Shown one piece after another: positions 23,157 to 36,276 of a stretch of DNA of 64,000 nucleotides. Numbering within the stretch: the stretch's first letter is position 1; each line of letters starts with the position of its first letter. The stretch is from Timema cristinae. Taxonomy: Eukaryota; Arthropoda; Insecta; Phasmatodea; Timematidae. The notes under the pieces are model-generated. The model did not search any database and was not told the DNA's origin. It saw nothing but the letters and a program-made list of their open reading frames with translations. Location of the stretch: NCBI GenBank assembly GCA_039000515.1, contig JBCFYV010002255.1:47340812-47404811 (forward strand). The letters run 5' to 3'. A program made the translations under genes and the position numbers.

Positions 23157-26100
23157 AAATATCTATCTTAGAGATAGTCGCACCCATAGGTTGGGATCTC
23201 TATAGGGGCAAAGGGGATACAGTGCTAACTTCTCTTACAAACACATTAGTGTAACTGTTGATGAAATATATATCTTAGAGATAGTCGCACCCATACGTTG
23301 GGATCTCTATAGGAGCAAGGGGATACAGTGCTAACTTCTCTTACAAACACATTAGTGTAACTGTTGATGAAATATATATCTTAGAGATAGTCGCACCCAT
23401 GGGTTGGGATCTCTATAGGAGCAAGGGGATACAGTGTTAACTTCTCTTACAAACACATTAGTGTAACTGTTGATGAAATATCTATCTTAGAGATAGTCGC
23501 ACCCATACGTTGGGATCTCTATAGGAGCAAGGGGATACAGTGTTAACTTCTCTTACAAACACATTAGTGTAACTGTTGATGAAATATCTATCTTAGAGAT
23601 AGTCGCACCCATACGTTGTGATCTCTATAGGAGCAAGGGGATACAGTGTTAACTTCTCTTACAAACACATTAGTGTAACTGTTGATGAAATATATATCTT
23701 AGAGATAGTCGCACTCATGGGTTGGGATCTCTATAGGAGCAAGGGGATACATACAGTGTTAACTTCTCTTACAAACACATTAGTGTAACTGTTGATGAAA
23801 TATCTTATTAGAGATAGTCGCACCCATACGTTGGGATCTCTATAGGGGCAAAGGGGATACAGTGCTAACTTCTCTTACAAACACATTAGTGTAACTGTTG
23901 ATGAAATATATATCTTAGAGATAGTCGCACCCATACGTTGGGATCTCTATAGGAGCAAGGGGATACAGTGCTAACTTCTCTTACAAACACATTAGTGTAA
24001 CTGTTGATGAAATATCTTATTAGAGATAGTCGCACCCATACGTTGGGATCTCTATAGGAGCAAGGGGATACATACAGTGTTAACTTCTCTTACAAACACA
24101 TTAGTGTAACTGTTGATGAAATATCTTATTAGAGATAGTCGCACCCATACGTTGGGATCTCTATAGGGGCAAAGGGGATACAGTGCTAACTTCTCTTACA
24201 AACACATTAGTGTAACTGTTGATGAAATATATATCTTAGAGATAGTCGCACCCATGGGTTGGGATCTCTATAGGAGCAAGGGGATACAGTGCTAACTTCT
24301 CTTACAAACACATTAGTGTAACTGTTGATGAAATATATATCTTAGAGATAGTCGCACCCATGGGTTGGGATCTCTATAGGAGCAAGGGGATACAGTGCTA
24401 ACTTTCTTACAAACACATTAGTGTAACTGTTGATGAAATATATATCTTAGAGATAGTCGCACCCATACGTTGGGATCTCTATAGGAGCAAGGGGATACAG
24501 TGCTAACTTCTCTTACAAACACATTAGTGTAACTGTTGATAAAATATCTAGCTTAGAGATAGTCGCACCCATGGGTTGGGATCTCTATAGGAGCGAGGGG
24601 ATACAGTGCTAACTTCTCTTACAAACACATTAGTGTAACTGTTGATGAAATATATATCTTAGAGATAGTCGCACCCATACGTTGGGATCTCTATAGGAGC
24701 AAGGGGATACAGTGCTAACTTCTCTTACAAACACATTAGTGTAACTGTTGATGAAATATATATCTTAGAGATAGTCGCACCCATGGGTTGGGTTCTCTAT
24801 AGGAGCGAGGGGATACAGTGCTAACTTCTCTTACAAACACATTAGTGTAACTGTTGATAAAATATCTAGCTTAGAGATAGTCGCACCCATGGGTTGGGAT
24901 CTCTATAGGAGCAAGGGGATACAGTGCTAACTTCTCTTACAAACACATTAGTGTAACTGTTGATGAAATATATATCTTAGAGATAGTCGCACCCATGGGT
25001 TGGGTTCTCTATAGGAGCGAGGGGATACAGTGCTAACTTCTCTTACAAACACATTAGTGTAACTGTTGATAAAATATCTTATTAGAGATAGTCGCACCCA
25101 TGGGTTGGGATCTCTATAGGAGCAAGGGGATACAGTGCTAACTTCTCTTACAAACACATTAGTGTAACTGTTGATAAAATATCTAGCTTAGAGATAGTCG
25201 CACTCATGGGTTGTGATCTCTATAGGAGCAAGGGGATACATACAGTGCTAACTTCTCTTACAAACACATTAGTGTAACTGTTGATGAAATATATATCTTA
25301 GAGATAGTCGCACCCATGGGTTGGGTTCTCTATAGGGGCAAGGGGATACATACAGTGTTAACTTCTCTTACAAACACATTAGTGTAACTGTTGATAAAAT
25401 ATCTAGCTTAGAGATAGTCGCACCCATGGGTTGGGTTCTCTATAGGAGCAAGGGGATACATACAGTGCTAACTTCTCTTACAAACACATTAGTGTAACTG
25501 TTGATGAAATATATATCTTAGAGATAGTCGCACCCATACGTTGGGATCTCTATAGGAGCAAGGGGATACAGTGCTAACTTCTCTTACAAACACATTAGTG
25601 TAACTGTTGATGAAATATATATCTTAGAGATAGTCGCACCCATACGTTGGGATCTCTATAGGAGCAAGGGGATACAGTGCTAACTTCTCTTACAAACACA
25701 TTAGTGTAACTGTTGATGAAATATATATCTTAGAGATAGTCGCACCCATACGTTGGGATCTCTATAGGAGCAAGGGGATACAGTGCTAACTTCTCTTACA
25801 AACACATTAGTGTAACTGTTGATGAAATATATATCTTAGAGATAGTCGCACCCATACGTTGGGATCTCTATAGGAGCAAGGGGATACAGTGCTAACTTCT
25901 CTTACAAACACATTAGTGTAACTGTTGATGAAATATATATCTTAGAGATAGTCGCACCCATACGTTGGGATCTCTATAGGAGCAAGGGGATACATACAGT
26001 GTTAACTTCTCTTACAAACACATTAGTGTAACTGTTGATAAAATATCTAGCTTAAAGATAGTCGCACCCATGGGTTGGGATCTCTATAGGAGCAAGGGGA

Positions 26101-29100
26101 TACATACAGTGTTAACTTCTCTTACAAACACATTAGTGTAACTGTTGATGAAATATATATCTTAGAGATAGTCGCACCCATAGGTTGGGATCTCTATAGG
26201 AGCAAGGGGATACAGTGCTAACTTCTCTTACAAACACATTAGTGTAACTGTTGATGAAATATCTTATTAGAGATAGTCGCACCCATGGGTTGGGATCTCT
26301 ATAGGAGCAAGGGGATACAGTGCTAACTTCTCTTACAAACACATTAGTGTAACTGTTGATGAAATATCTTATTAGAGATAGTCGCACCCATAGGTTAGGA
26401 TCTCTATAGGAGCAAGGGGATACATACAGTGTTAACTTCTCTTACAAACACATTAGTGTAACTGTTGATGAAATATCTATCTTAGAGATAGTCGCACCCA
26501 TGGGTTGTGATCTCTATAGGAGCAAGGGGATACAGTGCTAACTTCTCTACAAACACATTAGTGTAACTGTTGATGAAATATCTTTCTTAGAGATAGTCGC
26601 ACCCATGGGTTGGATCTCTATAGGAGCAAGGGGATACATACAGTGTTAACTTCTCTTACAAACACATTAGTGTAACTGTTGATGAAATATCTATCTTAGA
26701 GATAGTCGCACCCATGGGTTGGGATCTCTATAGGAGCAAGGGGATACAGTGCTAACTTCTCTTACAAACATATTAGTGTAACTGTTGATGAAATATCTTA
26801 TTAGAGATAGTCGCACCCATGGGTTGGGATCTCTATAGGAGCAAGGGGATACAGTGCTAACTTCTCTTACAAACACATTAGTGTAACTGTTGATAAAATA
26901 TCTAGCTTAGAGAATAGTCGCACCCATGGGTTGGGATCTCTATAGGAGCAAGGGGATACAGTGCTAACTTCTCTTACAAACACATTAGTGTAACTGTTGA
27001 TGAAATATCTATCTTAGAGATAGTCGCACCCATGGTTGGGATCTCTATAGGAGCAAGGGGATACATACAGTGTTAACTTCTCTTACAAACACATTAGTGT
27101 AACTGTTGATGAAATATCTATCTTAGAGATAGTCGCACCCATGGGTTGGGATCTCTATAGGAGCAAGGGGATACAGTGCTAACTTCTCTTACAAACATAT
27201 TAGTGTAACTGTTGATAAAATATCTAGCTTAGAGATAGTCGCACCCATGGGTTGGGATCTCTATAGGAGCAAGGGGATACAGTGCTAACTTCTCTTACAA
27301 ACACATTAGTGTAACTGTTGATGAAATATATATCTTAGAGATAGTCGCACCCATGGGTTGGGATCTCTATAGGAGCAAGGGATACAGTGCTAACTTCTCT
27401 TACAAACACATTAGTGTAACTGTTTGATGAAATATATATCTTAGAGATAGTCCGCAACCCATACGTTGGGATCTCTATAGGAGCAAGGGGATACAGTGTT
27501 AACTTCTCTTACAAACACATTAGTGTAACTGTTGATGAAATATCTATCTTAGAGATAGTCGCACCCATACGTTGGGATCTCTAAGGAGCAAGGGGATACA
27601 GTGCTAACTTCTCTTACAAACACATTAGTGTAACTGTTGATGAAATATCTATCTTAGAGATAGTCGCACCCATACGTTTGGATCTCTATAGGAGCAAGGG
27701 GATACAGTGCTAACTTCTCTTACAAACACATTAGTGTAACTGTTGATGAAATATCTATCTTAGAGATAGTCGCACCCATACGTTGGGATCTCTATAGGAG
27801 CAAGGGGATACAGTGCTAACTTCTCTTACAAACACATTAGTGTAACTGTTGATGAATATCTTACTTAGAGATAGTCGCACCCATACGTTGGGATCTCTAT
27901 AGGAGCAAGGGGATACAGTGCTAACTTCTCTTACAAACACATTAGTGTAACTGTTGATGAAATATCTTATTAGAGATAGTCGCACCCATAGGTTGGGATC
28001 TCTATAGGAGCAAGGGGATACAGTGCTAACTTCTCTTACAAACACATTAGTGTAACTGTTGATGAAATATCTTATTAGAGATAGTCGCACCCATGGGTTG
28101 GGATCTCTATAGGAGCAAGGGGATACAGTGCTAACTTCTCTTACAAACACATTAGTGTAACTGTTGATGAAATATATATCTTAGAGATAGTCGCACCCAT
28201 ACGTTGGGATCTCTATAGGAGCAAGGGGATACAGTGCTAACTTCTCTTACAAACACATTAGTGTAACTGTTGATGAAATATCTTATTAGAGATAGTCGCA
28301 CCCATGGGTTGGGATCTCTATAGGAGCAAGGGGATACAGTGCTAACTTCTCTTACAAACACATTAGTGTAACTGTTGATGAAATATATATCTTAGAGATA
28401 GTCGCACCCATGGGTTGGGATCTCTATAGGAGCAAGGGGATACAGTGCTAACTTCTCTTACAAACACATTAGTGTAACTGTTGATGAAATATCTATCTTA
28501 GAGATAGTCGCACCCATGGGTTGGGATCTCTATAGGAGCAAGGGGATACAGTGCTAACTTCTCTTACAAACATATTAGTGTAACTGTTGATAAAATATCT
28601 AGCTTAGAGATAGTCGCACCCATGGGTTGGGATCTCTATAGGAGCAAGGGGATACATACAGTGTTAACTTCTCTTACAAACACATTAGTGTAACTGTTGA
28701 TGAAATATCTATCTTAGAGATAGTCGTGCCCATGGGTTGGGATCTCTATAGGAGCAAGGGGATACATACAGTGTTAACTTCTCTTACAAACACATTAGTG
28801 TAACTGTTGATGATATATCTTTCTTAGAGATAGTCGCACCCATAGGTTGGGATCTCTATAGGAGCAAGGGGATACAGTGCTAACTTCTCTTACAAACACA
28901 TTAGTGTAACTGTTGATGAAATATATATCTTAGAGATAGTCGCACCCATACGTTGGGATCTCTATAGGAGCAAGGGGATACAGTGCTAACTTCTCTTACA
29001 AACACATTAGTGTAACTGTTGATAAAATATATATCTTAGAGATAGTCGCACCCATACGTTGGGATCTCTATAGGAGCAAGGGGATACATACAGTGCTAAC

Positions 29101-29994
29101 TTCTCTTACAAACACATTAGTGTAACTGTTGATGATATATCTTTCTTAGAGATAGTCGCACCCATAGGTTGGGATCTCTATAGGAGCAAGGGGATACAGT
29201 GCTAACTTCTCTTACAAACACATTAGTGTAACTGTTGATGAAATATATATCTTAGAGATAGTCGCACCCATACGTTGGGATCTCTATAGGAGCAAGGGGA
29301 TACAGTGCTAACTTCTCTTACAAACACATTAGTGTAACTGTTGATAAAATATCTAGCTTAGAGATAGTCGCACCCATACGTTGGGATCTCTATAGGAGCA
29401 AGGGGATACAGTGCTAACTTCTCTTACAAACACATTAGTGTAACTGTTGATGAAATATCTTATTAGAGATAGTCGCACCCATACGTTGGGATCTCTATAG
29501 GAGCAAGGGGATACAGTGCTAACTTCTCTTACAAACACATTAGTGTAACTGTTGATGAAATATATATCTTAGAGATAGTCGCACCCATACGTTGGGATCT
29601 CTATAGGAGCAAGGGGATACAGTGCTAACTTCTCTTACAAACACATTAGTGTAACTGTTGATAAAATATCTAGCTTAGAGATAGTCGCACCCATGGGTTG
29701 TGATCTCTATAGGAGCAAGGGGATACATACAGTGTTAACTTCTCTTACAAACACATTAGTGTAACTGTTGATGAAATATCTATCTTAGAGATAGTCGTGC
29801 CCATGGGTTGTGATCTCTATAGGAGCAAGGGGATACAGTGCTAACTTCTCTTACAAACACATTAGTGTAACTGTTGATGAAATATATATCTTAGAGATAG
29901 TCGCACCCATGGGTTGGGTTCTCTATAGGGGCAAGGTGATACATACAGTGCTAACTTCTCTTACAAACACATTAGTGTTACTGTTGACAAAATA
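23157..29994. repeat. ~106-bp tandem array, ~64 copies
   Basis: The unit runs atcttagagatagtcgcacc, cat(acg or ggg)ttgggatctc, tataggagcaaggggatac, an optional four-base atac insertion, agtgctaacttctcttac, and aaacacattagtgtaactg ending gttgatgaaatat. The spacing 23221 to 23327 gives 106 bases; the insertion makes 110. Every unit has an AGAGAT...ATCTCT inverted repeat with a roughly 20-base loop, and the ggg variants add a cccatggg palindrome inside the loop. The minus-strand frames with MFVREVSTVSPCSYRDPN are translations of the repeat and not evidence of a gene. Confidence 0.96.
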
Positions 29995-30004
29995 CAATGT
30001 TTTC

Positions 30005-30415
30005 TTTAATTTCCTACATTTAAAATCTTATCTCATGTGCATTCACCATTTTTTTTGTAAGTTGCTCTAAAACCATCCATCATTTGTAATAATTCTTTTA
30101 ATATTTCTGACAACCTATTAACACTAAGCACTTATGATTACAGTTTTGCACTAAAATGCCTGCTGATAGCTACTAGTTCATCTCCCATCCACCTTAGCGC
30201 TTATATTTTTGTTCTAGCTATACTACAATATATACTGAATCTAGAATGATTACACTAACCAATAAACCAAGGAGAGTGAAGTAAGTGACAGTAAAGTTAG
30301 ATTTCTATATTTATAGTCCTATATCTTCTATTTATTTTGCTATGTTATATCTTTTACTACCTTTAGCAATGTTTTTAGCACCATGTCTATTACTCATTCT
30401 TGTTATACACCTGTG
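30005..30415. other. Unannotated spacer right of the 106-bp array
   Basis: AT-rich, with no gene, RNA or repeat signature that I recognise. A search by eye for a cagggttc-type opposite terminus of the element at 23004 was negative. Confidence 0.5.
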
Positions 30416-30419
30416 TACT

Positions 30420-30605
30420 AATTAATCTAGTGTGCTAGGAATGAGGAAGATTAAATTTAGAGGTGTGCCTGCATTTGCGTGGATAGAGTGGGAAACCATT
30501 TAGGAAAAACCAGCCTTAGTACATCCGGCCAAGATTAAAATAATATCCTCGTCATCGGTAGTCTAGTATATTGCGAGAGTGATGTCTTAAACCATGCAGA
30601 CATTG
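30420..30605 (-). mobile_element. Degenerate SINE, family A (minus strand)
   Basis: Keeps gcatttgcgtggatagagtg and aaaccatttaggaaaaacca in the order of the family A minus-strand copies. The B box is decayed (ggccaagattaaaataatat). Confidence 0.6.
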
Positions 30606-30799
30606 AAGTGGGTTTTAATTATATTATAACTTTAACAAGTCTTACCATTTTAGTTTGAAAATCAATATTTTTTAAATATAAGATTATTCTAAAGATTAAT
30701 TTTCAATTTTCCCATTCCCGTCCTGAATCCCAATATTTTGACTTATTTCCAGTTCCGTTCCCATCCCAAAATTAAAAAATCATTCCCGTCCATCCTTAG

Positions 30800-31378
30800 T
30801 ATTAATGGAAGATGGGAACTCCTCCAAAATATTCTGAAAGTAGCAGCAAAAGAAACTATAGGAATTAAGATGAGAAATAAAATAAAGAAAGAGTGAATTA
30901 CAAATTAGATGTTAGATAAGAACAGGAAAGATGATGGAAAAAGTGGGTAGTTACAAACAACGACGGAAGAAAATACAGAAGGCTAAATAATGACCTAAGA
31001 AGAAAGACATATAAAGCCATAGTAAAGTGGATGAGAGAAACATGCAATTAAATATAAAAATTAAAAATGAAGGAATAAATAATTTTATATATAAAAAGGC
31101 CATGGATCTGATATATTAAAGGAAAAGGTAGAAGCAGTTTTATGATGAAAACTAAATATGCAAGAATGGTAGTGAACAACAAGAAGTATTGGAAAGATTG
31201 AATGGTTATGTGACCAGGAGAGCAATATGAATTATAACGAGAAGGAGATTGGAATAATAGAAACATTAATTAAGGAAATAAAAAATGGGAAGGCAATAGG
31301 GATAGATGGGATATTGGTTGAGCTGCTGAAGGAACTGAATGGAGAATGGCTTAAAAACTTTGTTGAAATAGTAGGGGT
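30800..31378 (+). mobile_element. Non-LTR retrotransposon fragment, region before the RT core (plus strand)
   Basis: The plus-strand frames give RKTYKAIVKWMRETCN-like sequence and then EIKNGKAIGIDGI followed by VELLKELNGEWLKNF. This corresponds to the KAxGxDGIxxE..K motif that opens LINE reverse transcriptases. It is probably the same family as the copy at 8640-10210. It stops abruptly at about 31378, where unrelated sequence begins. Confidence 0.7.
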
Positions 31379-31556
31379 GTGCAAGGCCACTTTTTAAATG
31401 TGAAGCGAAGTTGAGGCGAATCTTGAAACTTGCGAAGAAAAGTCAAAGTTGAAGCTACCTAGGATTTTTGTTGTTGTCACTTAACGTCACTTTTAATTTT
31501 TAAATTAATTATTTTTCTAGATCTTGTCAGTAACAAGAGCCAGGAAAATTTCCTTA

Positions 31557-31656
31557 NNNNNNNNNNNNNNNNNNNNNNNNNNNNNNNNNNNNNNNNNNNN
31601 NNNNNNNNNNNNNNNNNNNNNNNNNNNNNNNNNNNNNNNNNNNNNNNNNNNNNNNN
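31557..31656. other. Assembly gap of 100 N
   Basis: Exactly 100 unknown bases, the conventional placeholder for a gap of undetermined size. Distances and gene continuity across it are therefore uncertain. Confidence 0.99.
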
Positions 31657-32039
31657 CGAAAATGGAAAAAAATTGGTAAAGTTTAATGAATTTGCCCACT
31701 TTTTTTTAAAACAAGGTCTTAGATAAACATTGTATATTTTAAACTAAAATAATGATTAAATGTTTCCAGATTCTACATTTACATACATACATACTATATA
31801 TACAGATACCCTGACTTTGGTTGGAAGAACAGTAGAGAAACTACTATGGCCAACATTGATAATATTTTCTTTATATTAATTATATTATATTTTTAATTGA
31901 TAGGTATTAATAATATCTATCAAAGTAACATCTGTAGATGACATGACTTTATGAATAAATATATAACATTGTTTTTAGTAACTTTAGTAACTAACTTCTA
32001 GTGTTATTCTTACCAAAATATATTATACATACATATGTG

Positions 32040-32490
32040 CATAAATTTGCTCTTTTATCCTTGAAACTTTCAATGTCTTCTATTTTTACACATTTGTCTA
32101 CAACACTTAAACCACATCTTGTATGGCCTACACACTCTACCTTCATATATTTACTCAGTCACTAGCTCCACACTCATCCTCTCAACGTGCCCAATCAAAC
32201 GTAAGACACTTCTTTCACATCGAACCTATAGGATTCCCTTTAAAACCACACTCTTTCAGCACCCATTTTATCACTGACTGTTCCAACTAGTTTGTTTTCA
32301 ACATATATTCTTAGATGTCTCTTTCTAGCCACATTCACTTAGCTCTTGTGTTTCTCCCGAAAAAACAACTCAGGCTTCGCATCCATCCAACAATGTTCGC
32401 CTCTTTCCTCTTTGATATCACTTCATTCTTTCCAATAGTCCACATACATCCATTACTTTCTGAGATGCATTTCACCCGTCTGTTGATTTA
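32040..32490 (-). mobile_element. Probable decayed LINE 3' fragment (minus strand)
   Basis: The minus strand yields broken pieces such as EVISKRKEANIVGWMRSL and a W-x-R/GHVERM-like remnant near 32190, reminiscent of LINE ORF2 C-termini. Stops are frequent, so the call rests on weak resemblance. Confidence 0.35.
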
Positions 32491-32494
32491 AACA

Positions 32495-33595
32495 TCCATC
32501 CTTCAGTTTTTACAAAAAAGTGTGAGGATTTTAAATATCCCTTAGCTATTTATATTATTATTACTCTGCTGTCATTTGACTGTGTTGGCTAGTTTTGTTT
32601 CATTCAGAACCTCTTTTAATGTGTATTCGTGAGCTGAGTGCAATAGCCACTTTGCCAGCCCGCTCTCTCTAATCTATAGTTCCCCACGGATATTAACTAT
32701 TTAAGGTGGTTCCCAGGTGGCTTACATCTTTGAAATTTTTTCCATCCAAAATTGAATATATTTTCACATTTTTCTGATGAGGACAAATTTTTGTAATTTT
32801 TTATGAATAAAATATTTTGTGTTAATTTTAAGAGTTGTTTCATGTTTCAGTGGTATTTATGCAGGGCCAATTTGTGAAATTAATATTTTTGGGGGAACTT
32901 TACCGCCAATATTGGTGACCTTGGCAAAATTCTCATAAAATATCTGGCAAGGTGGTCTGGGCGAGGAGGATCCCAAGAGAGGAAAAACAGGGGGTGAAAG
33001 TGACAAGGTGAGTGGAAGCTCCCAGGGCGAGACCAAGTAAATATTGAGCAGTGAAGTGATTCACAGAAATTGATCAGCCTCTTATAAAGTCAGGTAGAAC
33101 CTTGTCCTTTGGAACTATGCCTACTGCAGTGTGAGATGTCTTGATGAGTTGTTCCATCTTCGGAAAATATAATTGTACCTCCTGATCTTACAGGACGATA
33201 TTCCCTATATATTTTTTCTTTGAGATCTTCAGGACATCTCCTAAATCATTTACAACTATTTGATCAGCTTACTGCAACTATAAGATGACAGGGAACGCTG
33301 TTTGACTTTGGAAGATCATGTGTTTTTTGTTGTTTTTCTGCCAAACTTAGAAATCTTACTTTTATTAGATGATGAAATTATTATATAAATATATTTAATA
33401 TAGATGGGCGCACACACACCCTGGTTAAATGGCCTGTTCACCCGGTGTTGATGTCCCAAATATATTTAAACATCTGAATTTGTGTGATTATCAGGGTGCA
33501 GATTTTGATGACCTTAAAATTTCCAAAAAATGACCTAAAAATTTGATTGAAATTCCATAATATGATGTACTTATTACAAGAGTTAGGATTTACAT
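32495..33595. other. Spacer without recognised features
   Basis: Mixed AT-rich sequence. Nothing coding or repetitive is recognised, apart from a short cacacacacac run near 33410. Confidence 0.4.
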
Positions 33596-33599
33596 TATA

Positions 33600-33842
33600 C
33601 ATACATTGTTCATTTCCAGTTTTTCCTCGCGTGGATTAGTCTGGAATATAATTACCCCTATGCAGTCCCAGGAAATCCTTTAGTTTAACATTGCTCAGTT
33701 TCCTCAGAGGAATGTTCGCAGACATCAGAACGTCACACACATCTTTATAAAATGTTGAGGATTTTTCTTGAGTCAAGAATGCATTTTTCAAGTAATAATT
33801 GATAGGTTTTCTTTCTATCGATATTCTGGATACCATGGACAT
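33600..33842 (-). pseudogene. Fragment of a CGGBP1/hAT-like transposase N-terminal region (minus strand)
   Basis: The minus-strand frame ends with the pattern STFYKDVCDVLMSANIPLRK, followed by LSNVKLKDFLGLH and NYIPD, then a stop where relatives continue ESTLRK. This ANIPLxKLxNxxxxxFL...NIPD block is typical of CGGBP1-like proteins and hAT transposases with the same N-terminal domain in insects. Only about 70 codons survive, and no catalytic part is nearby. Confidence 0.55.
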
Positions 33843-33849
33843 GTTTGTT

Positions 33850-35925
33850 GCGACTGATATGCTGTTGAATGGTTAAATCTTCTATCTGATGCCAGCCACT
33901 TTCACTTCACATATTTTACAGAAAAGTATTTCACTCTCTGTAGAAAAAATATCCTCTCCGAATTCAGTAATAATTGGCCTCAAATGACTCGCTTTAGATG
34001 GTTTGGTTTGAAGCATTTAAAAAAAGATAGCTCCCCATCCCCCTACAGCCCTTTCCTGACATGGTCTTGTGAGTGACTCACCAAGAATGTAAAGACGGTA
34101 CAAAGTTAATTTGAACTCTCCCCTCCCCCTGCAACCCTCTCCAACTCAGGTGTAGTGAAGGTCACACCAGGAATGTGGATTTTATAAGCGTGCAGGTAAA
34201 GGGGGCACAAAGTTCCTTTAGACTCGTATATTATCTTCTTCAGTTGACAAGCATGTGGTAAAATATCTGATGTTTGAATATCCATGTTTTATCAAAGCAC
34301 ATATGATTCATATATATACACTTTTTTAAGTCATTTTCAAACAATTTTAAATTTTCTTTTAAAAAAAAGCTTAAAAATGACTTAATTAAACAAAAAATGC
34401 AAGAAAAATTACCCAAAGATCTAAGATGGCAAAAAATGACCTATAAAATTTACATTTCTTCAACCAGGGGATCATGAACAGAGTCTATGTCCAATGAGCA
34501 TTTCCTCTGATTAAAAAAACAAACAAAAAATGCAATCTGGCCCCCGGTGATTATAATTTTAAAAAAAATCATTTTGAAAACTCTATGCTTATATTACTAA
34601 AATTCAACTTGTAATATTTATAGCATGAAATTTCTCTATAGGCCTACTACTCGTACTAAAAAAAATCCCTATATTTTCATCCAAATGAAATTCAAACTTT
34701 ACTCCAAGTGGAAAATGTCTACTCACTTATCCCTAAATGATGTATTTATTTAGACAATTACTAAGCTAAGGGAAATTGCTTCTTAATTATAACATTATCA
34801 CTGCCCAATATAATGAATGGTCATACAAAATATGCATTTATGTTTTTGTTGGTAGTTTATATATTATCTAGTGGGCCCTACAGCCAGTTACATTATCATT
34901 TCTCTACATTTAAATGTTATCTTTATTGGGTGGATTGATTTTAGTGTAATTATATAATTCAACTGAGAAATTTAATCATGTTATCTAAAATGCCATCATC
35001 ATTATAATTAAAACTTTTTATAATACAGTATACAGTATTTTACAAATACAACAAAGATTTCAAACTTGGTAATATTCCTTAAATAGACTGCGCGAGTATG
35101 CCATTGGTTGTTTGAATATTCCCACATTTATATCTAAAATGATTTTGAAAACATATATACCTGTTTTTTTCTTTTCTTCAAATTATTACCTTCAGAACAC
35201 TTTACCTTTTACAAGTCTACATCCATCTATAGCAGGAGTGGTGGTGGTGGCAAATAGCAAGCTTCAGTCAAAACTTTCACAACACACATTTTGTTTTTAA
35301 TTATTTCTTTCTTTTAAGCATTTTTACATTATTTGAACACTAACTCATGAAAACTACCATTTGGATTCTTATTTTTGTGGAAGCGGTGTCCGTGGTTCAC
35401 TTACAAATGCTTCACAAACGAGATCGTCGTTTCTTCATAAATTAAGATGGCAAACCAGCCAAAATAAGGGTGGTTGATGACATCATATAAATTGTATTCA
35501 GCTTTGTTTGTTCATGCACATGTATTTACACAATGAAAATGTAACTCTTTAAGTTAAAACAAAATATGTATTTATTTTGGTGGCCAGGAGATACAAGTGT
35601 AACTATAATACTTTTTAATGTATCATGCACTATAATATCTCTTGTTACTACAATAGCGAAACAAAAAAAATGTTTTAATATTTTTTGGCTTTCCAATAGG
35701 TTTAAAAAAAGTCAAATATAATAGTAATCTTTAGGGAAGTATTATTAAAAGTGTGCATTAACTCTTTATTTTGTTAGTACGATATTACTAAGAAAATGAT
35801 ATTTAAAATGTCCTGCTAACTGTCAGTTACCTCCGCTCCTAAGATGAACTTTATAATAGTTATAGGTGTGTGGCTCAAAAACAAACATTTATCATAGTGT
35901 AACTCTCAGGTAAGGCGGAGAAGCT
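33850..35925. other. Spacer without recognised features
   Basis: About 2 kb of AT-rich sequence. Open frames of up to 62 codons have no recognisable family. I see no array, tRNA or transposon terminus. Confidence 0.4.
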
Positions 35926-35929
35926 CTGT

Positions 35930-36240
35930 GGGGATCTTTCAACTTATCTCTTTTGAGCTAATGTAAAAATAAGACAAACTGTAGCGATATTTGTGTGGAG
36001 GGAACCCAAATAGCTTAGGAAAAACTATGTGTACATCCAGCCAGGGTTCAAACACCGGGAAACCAAACTGTCTCAACTGCATGATCACTGATGCAGGTAT
36101 GAAGTTTCGGGACATTTGCATGTGTACTAATTATGCCTTAGGGTTTGAGAGGAGGAAGTGTAACCACATTTGTGTGAGTAAGAGTGGAAAACCTTCAGTA
36201 CACACAACCAGGATTTGAACCCCAATCTTCCTTTATATGA
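35930..36240 (-). mobile_element. Two adjacent degenerate SINE remnants (minus strand)
   Basis: Fragment one (about 35980-36095) has atttgtgtggagggaaccca, gcttaggaaaaactatg and cagggttcaaacaccgggaa. Fragment two (about 36135-36240) has acatttgtgtgagtaagagt, ggaaaaccttcagta and ccaggatttgaaccccaatc. Both keep the minus-strand order body then B box of family A-type SINEs. Confidence 0.5.
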
Positions 36241-36276
36241 CAGTTTTTGCAAGAGTGACGCCTTTAGAGTTTAGAA

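Noticed and set aside
24948..29538. Minus-strand frames with MFVREVSTVSPCSYRD as a gene family
   Set aside because: They are translations of the 106-bp tandem unit; frames open only where the optional four-base insertion restores phase.
31379..31556. Ac-like hAT terminus at aggggtgtgcaaggcc
   Set aside because: Only one suggestive end is seen and the sequence runs into the N gap, so neither inverted repeat nor duplication can be tested.
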